Shown here piece after piece: positions 52,348-60,724 of a stretch of DNA of 64,000 bases; the stretch's first letter is position 1, and every line of letters starts with the position of its first letter. The notes under the pieces were generated by a model. That model had not been told where the DNA came from. It saw only the letters and a program-made list of their open reading frames with translations, and did no database searches. The stretch comes from Anaerolineales bacterium (GTDB taxonomy: Bacteria > Chloroflexota > Anaerolineae > 4572-78 > J111), in assembly GCA_020634855.1 (NCBI GenBank), contig JACKAU010000010.1, forward strand, positions 62,001-126,000, written 5' to 3'. Both the position numbers and the translations under genes were made by a program.

Positions 52348-53130
52348 TTGACGTTTGAACGCGAGCTAACCCAAATCGATCAATATGTCTGGCGCATCGT
52401 GGCCGATAATCCGTCACCGATGACCGGGCCGGGCACTAACACCTATCTGGTGGGCCGGGAGCGAGTGATCATCATCGACCCCGGGCCGAATTTGGCCGGG
52501 CATCTGGCTAATATTGTGGCCGCCCTCGACACGCTCCGGGTGACGCCGGAAGCTATTATTCTAACCCACCCCCACCCCGATCACGAAGGCGGCATCGAGG
52601 CGCTGCGGCAGGAGATACCGGTTCCCCTGCTGAAATTTGGGCAGGGTCTCGACGACCACAGCCAGATTAGCCTCGACTGCGGTGCGCTGCTCGTCCGGCA
52701 CACGCCGGGCCACATCCACGACCATATTTCGCTGTGGTGGGCCGAACCGGGCCTGCTGTTCGCCGGTGATCTGGTGGCCGGCCAGGGTACGATCCTGGTC
52801 ATTCCGCCGGATGGCGACATGGCCGATTATCTCGACTCGCTGCGGGCGATGCAGGCGCTGGCCCCGGCCCGCATTTTCCCCGGCCACGGCCCGGCCAGCG
52901 ACACGCCCGACGCGCTACTGCAAACCTATATCGATCACCGCCTGGCCCGCGAGCAGCAGGTGCTGCACTGGCTGGCTCAAGGCCGATCCACCGCCGCCGA
53001 TATCGCCGCCGCGATCTATGCCGATCAGCCGCCGCAAGTGCTGCCGATTGCCACGCTGCAAGTGGAAGCCCATTTGATTAAGCTCCGGCGGGAAGGCCGG
53101 CTGGCCGGCTTCGAAGGTATCGACAGCTGA
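52348..53130 (+). CDS. MBL-fold metallo-hydrolase (LACTB2-like)
   Basis: TTG start with a CGGAG site. 260 residues. Zinc motif HPHPDH (His74, His76, Asp78, His79; the family form is HxHxDH), then His in RHTPGHIHDH, Asp in LLFAGDLVAG, and FPGHGP. The C-terminal winged-helix-like part (VLHWLAQGRSTAADIAAAIY, VEAHLIKLRREGRL) matches LACTB2-type enzymes, some of which are RNases and others thioester hydrolases. Cytoplasmic. Function not settled by the sequence. Confidence 0.9.
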   Translation: MTFERELTQIDQYVWRIVADNPSPMTGPGTNTYLVGRERVIIIDPGPNLAGHLANIVAALDTLRVTPEAIILTHPHPDHEGGIEALRQEIPVPLLKFGQGLDDHSQISLDCGALLVRHTPGHIHDHISLWWAEPGLLFAGDLVAGQGTILVIPPDGDMADYLDSLRAMQALAPARIFPGHGPASDTPDALLQTYIDHRLAREQQVLHWLAQGRSTAADIAAAIYADQPPQVLPIATLQVEAHLIKLRREGRLAGFEGIDS

Positions 53131-53277
53131 TTTCTAATTGCTTAGTCAGCCGCGTTAGGGCATAATAGGACGGCTTTTTTCATAAGGAAAATGGTAGCTT
53201 TAGTCGCTGGCCAGCTTGCACCCGGACCAATCCGCGATTTGTCCGACCCAGCCGGCTAACCGGAGGATGGAGAACCG

Positions 53278-54891
53278 ATGCGTGATAACCTGATTTTGCT
53301 AACCCTGCTTTTGAGCCTGGGCTGGATGACCGCGTGCAGCAGCAGCCCGGTCGATGGTGACGGCGTGGTCAGTCTGGCCGCCGGCTTGACCCCGACCGTC
53401 GAGTTGGAGCCAATCGCGACCCAAGCGCCGACGGTCTCGGCGGACAATAAGTTAACCACCGGGCCAACCGTCGCCCTGCCGACGGTGACGCGCACCCCGA
53501 CCGCGCCGCCCAAACCCACGCCGACCGCAACCCAGGTCAAGGCTAAAACGCCATCCCCTACGCCAACCAAAACCACTAAATCCTCGCCGACGCCGCAAGT
53601 TTATGTGATTGAGCAGTTCGATACATTGTTCGATGTCGCGCTGAAGTTCGATACTTCGGTGGACGCTATAATGGAAGCCAATGACCTGACCGAGGATGAT
53701 CTGCTGCAAATCGGGCAAGAATTGATCATCCCTCAGCCGGGGCAGGCGTTGGTCGAAGCGGAATTAGATGAGGCTGAGGCTGAGGTCGCGCTTGAGGGGA
53801 CGGACGAGGCAACGGCCGATAGTGAGGTCGAAGCTGAGGTTGACGAGGTCGCTGATGTTACTGACGAAGAGCCGGCCACCGCACCCGTGGTCGAGGCCGC
53901 GCCGGTTTTGCCCACGGCTACCCCGGTCACCGTGCCCGGTGTAGCGTTCGCACCTGCGCCGGAACTGGGCGCTAACATCAACCCGCTAACCGGCCTGCCG
54001 GTTGACGATCCGGCCAAGCTGACCGTGCGGCCGCTGATGGTGCGTATCGGCAATGATCCGGGCGCGCGCAAGGCCCAGAAAGGTCTCAACAGCGCCGACA
54101 TCGTCTATGAGGAGATTACGGAGTGGTGGGTGACGCGCTTGACCGCCATTTTCCTGGGTAACACGCCGGAGGTGGTCGGCCCGATCCGGTCGGTGCGGCT
54201 GGTCAATATCCAGGAGGTGCCGCAATATCAGGGGGCGCTGGCCCACTCCGGCGGCTCCGATCCGGTGCGGTGGGAGGTGTCGCAGTCAGCCATCGAGGCC
54301 AATCTGGACGAATTTTACAATCCCGCACCCTATTTTTATCACGAGAATGAAAGCTGGGAAACACGGCTGTCGATCAATACCAAGGCGGCGCGTGATTATC
54401 TAAAAGCCAACAATTTGGAGAAGACGGTGTCGCTGCCACCCTTCTTCTTCAGCGAAACCAGCAGCGGCGAACCCGGCGAGGACATTTATATTCCTTATCC
54501 CGGCAGCAGTTTTACCGAATGGCATTACGACGCCGGTAAAGGTAAGTATCTGCGTTGGATTAATGGCGTCATCATGCGTGACACGTTGTCCGGTCAGGTG
54601 GCGGCCAGCAACGTCATCGTCTATTTCAGCGATCACCAACGCACCGACATTGTAGAGGACTCCACCGGGGCGACCTCGGTGCGGATTATCGTCAATGGAG
54701 CCGGTCGGGCCTGGTTCTTCCGAGACGGTAAGCTCACTAAAGGCTACTGGCAAACCGACGGTACGCGCCCGCCTTATTTTAGCACCGAAGACGGCGAACC
54801 TTACGCGCTCAAGCCGGGCAACACTTGGATCCAGTTGGTGCCGGTCGATTATGTGATCGGCCTCAACAGCGCGGATGAAGCCAGCCGCTAG
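53278..54891 (+). CDS. Lipoprotein with LysM and DUF3048 domains
   Basis: 537 residues. Lipobox WMTAC (Cys20), Pro/Thr linker, a LysM domain at about 110-152 (YVIEQFDTLFDVALKFDTSV, DLLQIGQELIIP), an acidic Glu/Ala stretch, then DUF3048 (YerB-like) from about 235 to the end: NPLTGLPVDDPAKLTVRPLM, NSADIVYEEITEWWVTRLTA, VVGPIRSVRLVNI. LysM binds peptidoglycan, so the protein sits in the wall. DUF3048 function is unknown. ATG has GGAGGATGGAGAACC upstream. Confidence 0.9.
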   Translation: MRDNLILLTLLLSLGWMTACSSSPVDGDGVVSLAAGLTPTVELEPIATQAPTVSADNKLTTGPTVALPTVTRTPTAPPKPTPTATQVKAKTPSPTPTKTTKSSPTPQVYVIEQFDTLFDVALKFDTSVDAIMEANDLTEDDLLQIGQELIIPQPGQALVEAELDEAEAEVALEGTDEATADSEVEAEVDEVADVTDEEPATAPVVEAAPVLPTATPVTVPGVAFAPAPELGANINPLTGLPVDDPAKLTVRPLMVRIGNDPGARKAQKGLNSADIVYEEITEWWVTRLTAIFLGNTPEVVGPIRSVRLVNIQEVPQYQGALAHSGGSDPVRWEVSQSAIEANLDEFYNPAPYFYHENESWETRLSINTKAARDYLKANNLEKTVSLPPFFFSETSSGEPGEDIYIPYPGSSFTEWHYDAGKGKYLRWINGVIMRDTLSGQVAASNVIVYFSDHQRTDIVEDSTGATSVRIIVNGAGRAWFFRDGKLTKGYWQTDGTRPPYFSTEDGEPYALKPGNTWIQLVPVDYVIGLNSADEASR

Positions 54892-54900
54892 CTGACCGCA

Positions 54901-54993
54901 GACCGCCGAAAAATAGGATGGACGTGTTGTTCGGCGGTCTATCGTCAACAGGGATAAAGAAAAAGGAGTCCGAACATCTTTCGGACTCCTTTT
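54901..54993. terminator. Two terminator hairpins, the second bidirectional
   Basis: GACCGCCGAA (54901-54910) pairs with TTCGGCGGTC (54930-54939). AAAAGGAGTCCGA (54961-54973) pairs with TCGGACTCCTTTT (54981-54993), with T-runs on both strands. A third hairpin AGCTCGCG/CGCGAGCT lies at 55019-55043. Together they separate the convergent genes. Confidence 0.85.
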
Positions 54994-55166
54994 GGTAAAC
55001 TTTCCATAGAATGGGAAAAGCTCGCGCTGCCACTACGCGAGCTTTCCTTAGGAGAGAGGGGGTAACATCCAATCTGTTTCTGATTGAGATGTTACCTGTA
55101 TGTTACATGAGATACATTAAAAGAAAATGAACCGATTCTTAAGTTCAAATTAAAACTTTTGTTTCA

Positions 55167-56222
55167 TTAGTTTCGGATCAAAAACTGCTGCAGCCGCTGC
55201 CGGACGTCTTTAAAATTGGGGTTTTCGGCAAAAAGTTTTTGGAACTCCTCGTTGGCCCGGCGTTGCTTGCCTTGAGCCTGGTATGAAATAGCTCGCCAGT
55301 AGGCCGCCTCCTGGAGCAGCAGTGGATTGCGATCTTTGGTACGCCGCACGGCTTTTGAAAAGACGGCGATCGCGGCGTCATACATTTCCTTCTCATACAT
55401 CGCTCGCCCGTAATAAATTAAAATTTCCAAGGTTACGTCGTCTTCCGACTCAGTAGTTTTGGCGACCTCGATGATCCCGTCCCAGAGATCGCGGCTGGCG
55501 TAGAGTTCACACAACGACAGTATCAAGACCGGATCGGCGTTAAGTTCAACGACTTCTTCCAGCAAAGCGATGGCTTCGCGGACTCGCCGCTGGGCTTGAT
55601 ATAGTTCGATTAGTAACAGCGTGGCCGCCCAGCCGTCGATGGGGACTTCGACGCTGACTTTGGGGGTGACGGCGATGGTGAGGGTTAGATCGGCCAGATA
55701 TTTTTCCATCAAGTCGGTGGGAAACTCATCATCCGATTGAATGACATCCTCCAGCAGTTGAATAGGCCGATAAGCCTTAATATCTTTTTCAGCTAAAATA
55801 GCGGCGGCCAGAATAGCCGCGCCCGGTTCGTCCGGAGCAGCCTCCAAGAAGTTGGACAGGGCTTTGTCGATATCACCGGCGTGATAAGCTTCGACGGCTC
55901 TGGCTAACGCTTTCTCGTGCCGGGCGGCGAAGAAACCGGGTTCGGGTATTCCGGGTTCGGGTTCTTGGGCTTTAGGGGCAGCCGCTGGGCGATTGGCCGG
56001 CGGTGGTTCATCATTGCCGCGGAAATCGATAAAGTTATGGTCGCCTATTTTTTTGCGATAGCTAAGGCCGGTACCCGGGAGGTTAAGGTTGATAAAGGAG
56101 CCTCGCGGCCCCGCGCTCACGCGTAAACCGGCTATACCGGCGCTAAGGCCGATGCCGCTCTTGCTGAGGTTGAGCCGGAGAAACCTACCCAGTCCAATTG
56201 ATCGTTGTACTCGAAATCCCAT
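55167..56222 (-). CDS. DUF4236 protein with tetratricopeptide-like repeats
   Basis: 351 residues. The first 60 residues are a clear DUF4236 module (MGFRVQRSIGLGRFLRLNLS, SKSGIGLSAGIAG, SFINLNLPGTGLSYRKK). After a disordered Pro/Glu spacer, residues about 100-345 are TPR-like helix pairs (AVEAYHAGDIDKALSNFLEA, VREAIALLEEVVELNADPVL, AVFSKAVRRT, GKQRRANEEFQKLFAENPNF). No enzymatic part. Probably a scaffold for protein interactions; DUF4236 itself has no known function. Confidence 0.88.
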   Translation of the reverse strand: MGFRVQRSIGLGRFLRLNLSKSGIGLSAGIAGLRVSAGPRGSFINLNLPGTGLSYRKKIGDHNFIDFRGNDEPPPANRPAAAPKAQEPEPGIPEPGFFAARHEKALARAVEAYHAGDIDKALSNFLEAAPDEPGAAILAAAILAEKDIKAYRPIQLLEDVIQSDDEFPTDLMEKYLADLTLTIAVTPKVSVEVPIDGWAATLLLIELYQAQRRVREAIALLEEVVELNADPVLILSLCELYASRDLWDGIIEVAKTTESEDDVTLEILIYYGRAMYEKEMYDAAIAVFSKAVRRTKDRNPLLLQEAAYWRAISYQAQGKQRRANEEFQKLFAENPNFKDVRQRLQQFLIRN

Positions 56223-56402
56223 TTTCTAAACCCTTTCGCGAACTTTTGTTCTATTATTGTAGCATAAGATGAGGAAAACGTCTATGTGAGTCGCGAAAAA
56301 AATGAATGGCCCGGCTGGGCTTGCAATTGAAAAGTTTTATGGAATAATCAATTTAATGAAGTTAATCGGCGTGAGAGAAATCTATTCATTAGGAGGGGGC
56401 CA

Positions 56403-57974
56403 ATGCGTCGGCCTGGTTTGTGGGTAGCCAACGGGCAGCCGGATGATACGGCTCAAATGTTGAGTTGGAAACCTGGAGCGATTACCTGCCTTTACAACTA
56501 TTTGGCAGCCAACGATATCTTCCATTATAAAGCGGCTAATCCCGAAGCGTCCATCAATGTGCGGTTTGCTCACCCACGCGACTGGCAACAGGATTTGACC
56601 GGATCGGCGCAAAGGTTGGGCCAATTCATCGCCGATAGATGGACCGAATTACAGCCGCTCGATCCGTACATCTTTTTTGCCTGCCGGCTCAACACCCATT
56701 ACGAAAACGGCGATCCTCATCCCGCCAACCAGCGGTTGTATACTACGCCCGAGTTTTATCAGCGTTATGCCCAGTGGGTGCGTACCACAGCCGAAGTGAT
56801 CAAGTCGGCTGTGCCGGAAATGAAATTGGTCGCTCCCCCGTTGGCTTTTGGTCTTAATGAAGACGGCAATCCCGATAGCCAGGGCAATCCTACCAGGGGG
56901 TGGGCCGGGTATGATTACTTGCACGAGACGATCCGTGACTATTTTGACGGGCGGCTGGCGTTTCAAGGCTACTGGGGTACGCCGGCTTTGGGCGCCGTGC
57001 CGGATTGGCTGTACGAGCCGGGGTTGTCGTCATGGTATGCTTTTCGGTGGCAGCGGGTGTTGGCCTTGTTTGAGAATCGCTACAAATTTGAGGCCCAGAT
57101 CATCATCGACGAGGCCGGCAGTTTTGGCCCGGCTGATCCGGATTTTACCGATCAACTGATTTACTATGCCCAGCAGTGCCTGAGCGACGAGCGGGTGATC
57201 AGCCTGAGCTATGCGACGTGGGCGAACCCGGCTAAAGATCCGCTGTATCGCGCCAACGCTTGGGTGGAGCACATCCCTGATTTGGAGCACCATCTGGAAC
57301 GGTTGGCGGCTATGCCCGATGTGTTCATCATCGAGCCGTTGGGTGAAGCCGGAATGATTGATCTATCCGGATTGGCGGAGGCGACCACTCGCGAGGCCGT
57401 GGTTGACGAGCAGCCGGAGACACTCGAACGGACTATCCGTGTCCTTTTCGAAGACGATCATGTTGAAACGATGCCGTTGGAAACCTATCTGCGGGCGGTG
57501 GTGCCGGCGGAAATGCCGGCGTTGTGGCCCTTCGAAGCCGTCAAAGCGCAGGCTATCGCTTCCCGAACGTATGCCCAGTATGCTATCGAGCACCCGAAGT
57601 TTCCCCACGCCGATATTTGCACGACGACGCAGTGCCAACATTACGATCCGAATAAACGCGACACCCACTCCGACCAAGCTATTGCTGAAACGCGCGGGAT
57701 GGTATTGCTGCATGAGGGGCAAACGATCAACGCCGTTTTTTCGGCTAACTGCGGTGGGCACACGCGTAATAATGAAGATGTATGGCGCGGTCGCCCTGAA
57801 GCCTATCTGCGTGGGGTCTCATGTCCGGATACCGGCGACAAAAGCGGGCACGGGGTTGGGTTGTGCCAATACGGCGCTCGGGCGTTGGCCAGAAGTGGAC
57901 AGACGTACGAACAAATTCTGCAGCATTACTATCAGGGCGCTGTTCTTGGCTCGATTCCCACTGGAGATGTGTGA
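56403..57974 (+). CDS. Glycosidase-like domain fused to a SpoIID/LytB domain
   Basis: 523 residues, ATG after TAGGAGGGGG. Residues 1-330 look like a TIM-barrel glycosidase (RDWQQDLTGSAQRLGQFIAD, FACRLNTHYENGDPHP, AFRWQRVLALFENRYKFEA, IIIDEAGSFGPADPDF). Residues 345-515 are a SpoIID/LytB amidase-like domain (MPLETYLRAVVPAEMPALWP, AVKAQAIASRTYAQY, AVFSANCGGHTRNNED, GHGVGLCQYGARALA). SpoIID-type proteins cut glycan strands of peptidoglycan. There is no signal peptide, so the protein may be intracellular, leave by a non-classical path, or start upstream. Confidence 0.82.
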   Translation: MRRPGLWVANGQPDDTAQMLSWKPGAITCLYNYLAANDIFHYKAANPEASINVRFAHPRDWQQDLTGSAQRLGQFIADRWTELQPLDPYIFFACRLNTHYENGDPHPANQRLYTTPEFYQRYAQWVRTTAEVIKSAVPEMKLVAPPLAFGLNEDGNPDSQGNPTRGWAGYDYLHETIRDYFDGRLAFQGYWGTPALGAVPDWLYEPGLSSWYAFRWQRVLALFENRYKFEAQIIIDEAGSFGPADPDFTDQLIYYAQQCLSDERVISLSYATWANPAKDPLYRANAWVEHIPDLEHHLERLAAMPDVFIIEPLGEAGMIDLSGLAEATTREAVVDEQPETLERTIRVLFEDDHVETMPLETYLRAVVPAEMPALWPFEAVKAQAIASRTYAQYAIEHPKFPHADICTTTQCQHYDPNKRDTHSDQAIAETRGMVLLHEGQTINAVFSANCGGHTRNNEDVWRGRPEAYLRGVSCPDTGDKSGHGVGLCQYGARALARSGQTYEQILQHYYQGAVLGSIPTGDV

Positions 57975-58037
57975 AAAATACTTGCTCCCTTAAGTGCTTT
58001 GTGATATAATATAGCTGCCATTAGAAAACTTTGACTT

Positions 58038-58060
58038 AAAAGTGGGCGACCCCCACTTTT
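58038..58060 (+). promoter_or_regulatory. Leader hairpin/terminator before nusA
   Basis: AAAAGTGGG and CCCACTTTT form a 9-bp stem with a five-base loop and a short T-rich tail. It may end the SpoIID transcript or resemble the leader hairpins found before rimP-nusA operons in other phyla. Confidence 0.55.
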
Positions 58061-58124
58061 CTTATTTTAACCTCAATTTAGTTAGTTGAAATTTTGCCTG
58101 TTTAGTGAGGAGGCATGTTAGAAC

Positions 58125-59996
58125 GTGAAAAATGACTTCATGATGGCTATCAATCAAGTATGTCATGAGCGGCAACTGGCCATTGACATCGTCTTGGAGG
58201 CCGTTGAGGTTGCCTTGGCTTCCGCCTTTAAGCGGAACTTTGGCGGCAACCAATCGATTACGGCTCAGATTGATACAAAGTCTGGTGAAGCTTTGATTTT
58301 TATTGAAAAGGCCGTGGTCGAACAGGTCGAGAACGATAAAAAAGAGATTTCGTTGAAAGATGCCAAGGCTATCAATCCCGACAGCGTCGTGGGCGGTTTG
58401 GTTTCAGTCGAGAGTACACCTAAGAATTTCGGACGGATTGCGGCTCAAACAGCTAAACAGGTTATTCTGCAACGTATCCGCGAGGCCGAACGTGATGCCC
58501 TGTACAGCGCCTATGCCGAACGTGAAGGCGAAATTGTTAGCGGTACGGTCCATAAAGTTGATCCGCACCAGGTGACGCTGTCGTTGGGTAAAGCCGAGGC
58601 TATCCTGCCTCGCTCGGAACAGATCGCTTCGGAAACCTACAAGGAAGGTCAGCGGCTGCGCTCCTATGTGGCTTCGGTTTCAAAAACCAGTCGAGGACCG
58701 CAGATTGTGTTGTCTCGAACCCATCGCGACATGCTGCGCCGTTTGCTGGAAGTGGAAGTGCCGGAGATCTATAATGGAACGGTCGAGATTAAGTCGATTG
58801 CGCGAGAAGCGGGCCATCGCTCGAAGGTAGCAGTGGCGGCTTTGCAAGAAGGCGTTGATCCGGTCGGTTCTTGTGTAGGGATGCGCGGGACGCGTATTCA
58901 GAACATTGTCAATGAACTCAACGGCGAAAAAATCGATGTGGTTCAATGGAACCCCGATTTGTCGTTTTTTATCGCCAATTCGTTAAGCCCGGCTAAAGTG
59001 ATGAATGTTATGCTGCATGATGAGCAGGGCAAAACGGCGGTGGTGGTAGTGCCGGATAAGCAACTGTCGCTGGCTATCGGTAAAGAAGGGCAGAATGCCC
59101 GGTTGGCGGCTAAATTAACCGGTTGGCGGATCGATATTAAGAGCGCCAGCGAAGCGGCTGAAGAGGCCCTACAGAAAGTTCGACTCAATGAGGCCATTCG
59201 TAACCGGATGAGCGAAAAAACGCATATCTTTAACCTGACCGCCTCTATTTTGGCGGAAAAGAACCCGGTAGAATTTAGCGACGGCGAACTCAACCTGCTC
59301 AGTGAAGCCATTGAGGTGGTTAACTACGCAGAAATGTCTATCGAGCGTGAACGTCGAGCCGCCCTGGAAGCTGCGAAGAAGGCGGCTCGCTCCAGAGATA
59401 TTCTGGCCGAGGCCGAAGCGATTTTGAGTGGCAAGTCACCGCTATCGCCTGCCGAGGTGGTTGAGGGTGAAGGCGTTGTAGAGATGGCCGAGGGCGCTGA
59501 AGCCGATGTTCTTCTCGATGAGGTGGACGAAGCTGAAGAAGATCAACTGGTCGGAGTGATGGCTCAGGATGTGGATGATATCTTAGCTGAAGCCGAAGCG
59601 ATGTTATCGGAAGCTGAAATTGAGTTTGAAACGGACGAAGAAATAGAGCCGGAAGAGACACTTGAAGCCGAAAGTGCGGAAGTTGAGGCTGAATTGGTAT
59701 CTGAGGTTGAGGCGGAAGCGGAAACCCAACCGGAACAAGCCTTAGCGGAAGCCGAAGCAGAAGCCGAACCGGAAAAACAAGCCACCTCCGAAGAAATCGA
59801 AGCGACGACTTCAACTTGGTTTGATGAGTATGGCGACGAAGATGACGACGAGCGAGAACGAGAACTAGAGAAAAAGAAAGCCCGACAGAAAAAGCGTCGT
59901 CTGGTTTACGATGAGCGGTTAGGCCAAGTGGTAACCGAGCGTCGCCGCAAGCACAGCCGCCGCACTGACGACTGGTTTGATTATGAAGAAGAGTAA
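58125..59996 (+). CDS. nusA: Transcription termination/antitermination factor NusA
   Basis: GTG at 58125 with GAGGAGG 11 bases upstream. 623 residues. N-terminal RNA-polymerase-binding domain (MMAINQVCHERQLAIDIVLE, ISLKDAKAINPDS), S1 domain (GEIVSGTVHKVDPHQVTLSL), and KH domains (RSKVAVAALQEGVDPVGSCV, GTRIQNIVNELNGEKIDVV, KQLSLAIGKEGQNARLAAKL). The tail from about 400 is a long, very acidic, Glu/Ala-rich disordered extension that ends in a basic KKKARQKKRR...RRRKHSRR patch. No rimP gene precedes it. NusA regulates pausing, termination and ribosome coupling. Confidence 0.96.
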   Translation: MKNDFMMAINQVCHERQLAIDIVLEAVEVALASAFKRNFGGNQSITAQIDTKSGEALIFIEKAVVEQVENDKKEISLKDAKAINPDSVVGGLVSVESTPKNFGRIAAQTAKQVILQRIREAERDALYSAYAEREGEIVSGTVHKVDPHQVTLSLGKAEAILPRSEQIASETYKEGQRLRSYVASVSKTSRGPQIVLSRTHRDMLRRLLEVEVPEIYNGTVEIKSIAREAGHRSKVAVAALQEGVDPVGSCVGMRGTRIQNIVNELNGEKIDVVQWNPDLSFFIANSLSPAKVMNVMLHDEQGKTAVVVVPDKQLSLAIGKEGQNARLAAKLTGWRIDIKSASEAAEEALQKVRLNEAIRNRMSEKTHIFNLTASILAEKNPVEFSDGELNLLSEAIEVVNYAEMSIERERRAALEAAKKAARSRDILAEAEAILSGKSPLSPAEVVEGEGVVEMAEGAEADVLLDEVDEAEEDQLVGVMAQDVDDILAEAEAMLSEAEIEFETDEEIEPEETLEAESAEVEAELVSEVEAEAETQPEQALAEAEAEAEPEKQATSEEIEATTSTWFDEYGDEDDDERERELEKKKARQKKRRLVYDERLGQVVTERRRKHSRRTDDWFDYEEE

Positions 59997-60036
59997 GACC
60001 ACTGATGCGTCGGCGGTGCGGGTTCAGTAAATTGTT

Positions 60037-60318
60037 ATGGCTAAGCCAAAGCACTTGCCGCAGCGTACCTGTATCGCCTGTCGCACAGTTAAAAATAAAC
60101 GAGATTTGATCCGTATTGTCCGAACGCCTGACCAGGTGGTCATTGTAGACCCGACGGGTAAGGCGAACGGACGCGGCGTATATTTATGTACTGAAGCTGA
60201 ATGTCTGGAAAAAGGCCTGAGAAAGGGTCGTCTGGCTCAGGCTCTAAAAGTAACGCTTTCTGATGAAATTGTTGCTCAATTGTTCAACTCTGTGCAAAAT
60301 GAACTTTCAAAAACATAA
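60037..60318 (+). CDS. ylxR: YlxR/RnpM-type RNA-binding protein (DUF448)
   Basis: 93 residues, 40 bp after nusA. The family signature is intact: PQRTCIACRTVKNKRDLIRI, VDPTGKANGRGVYLC, LEKGLRKGRLAQAL. The gene nearly always lies between nusA and infB. In firmicutes the protein binds RNase P RNA and modulates its activity; here only the family membership is shown. Confidence 0.95.
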   Translation: MAKPKHLPQRTCIACRTVKNKRDLIRIVRTPDQVVIVDPTGKANGRGVYLCTEAECLEKGLRKGRLAQALKVTLSDEIVAQLFNSVQNELSKT

Positions 60319-60320
60319 AT

Positions 60321-60594
60321 GCTGTTAGCGAAGGGCACATCTGGGGAAACTTTAAAGGTCGTAAGCTGTTGATGAGGAATACAAACAGTGAATAATAAAA
60401 TAAGAGACAGGTGGGATAAAACTATGTGAGATGCTAAGCAATAGAGTTTGTTTTTGATCTCCTCTCATTAGTTGACCCTCTCTGGCTCTAAAAACCTGTT
60501 CGTCATTTAAGACATTGGCGAATTAAATGGTCAAGCGCATCGGCTGGCCATCCTCAAGGTTACCCACCCTTGATTAGGAATTACTGCTAACAGT
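60321..60594 (+). ncRNA. Candidate structured RNA or long infB leader
   Basis: The 406-bp gap before infB has no gene. CTGTTAGC (60322-60329) pairs with GCTAACAG (60586-60593) and closes a 270-base region, with a further internal pair ACAGGT (60407-60412)/ACCTGT (60494-60499) and a small hairpin TCAAGG/CCTTGA near 60553-60573. Motifs of RNase P, tmRNA or SRP RNA were looked for and not found. Confidence 0.25.
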
Positions 60595-60724
60595 AAAGCA
60601 GTAAAAATACGTATCTATTATATTACAACGTCAAGCGTATCAATCCGATTACGTCTTTTTTTGGTTGTCTACGTTACGCTTGTCCGTTTAGTCCTACAAA
60701 TTGAAGTAAAGTGAGGTGGTTATC

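Noticed and set aside
60321..60600. RNase P RNA, tmRNA or SRP RNA
   Set aside because: None of the conserved core words of these RNAs could be found on the plus strand.
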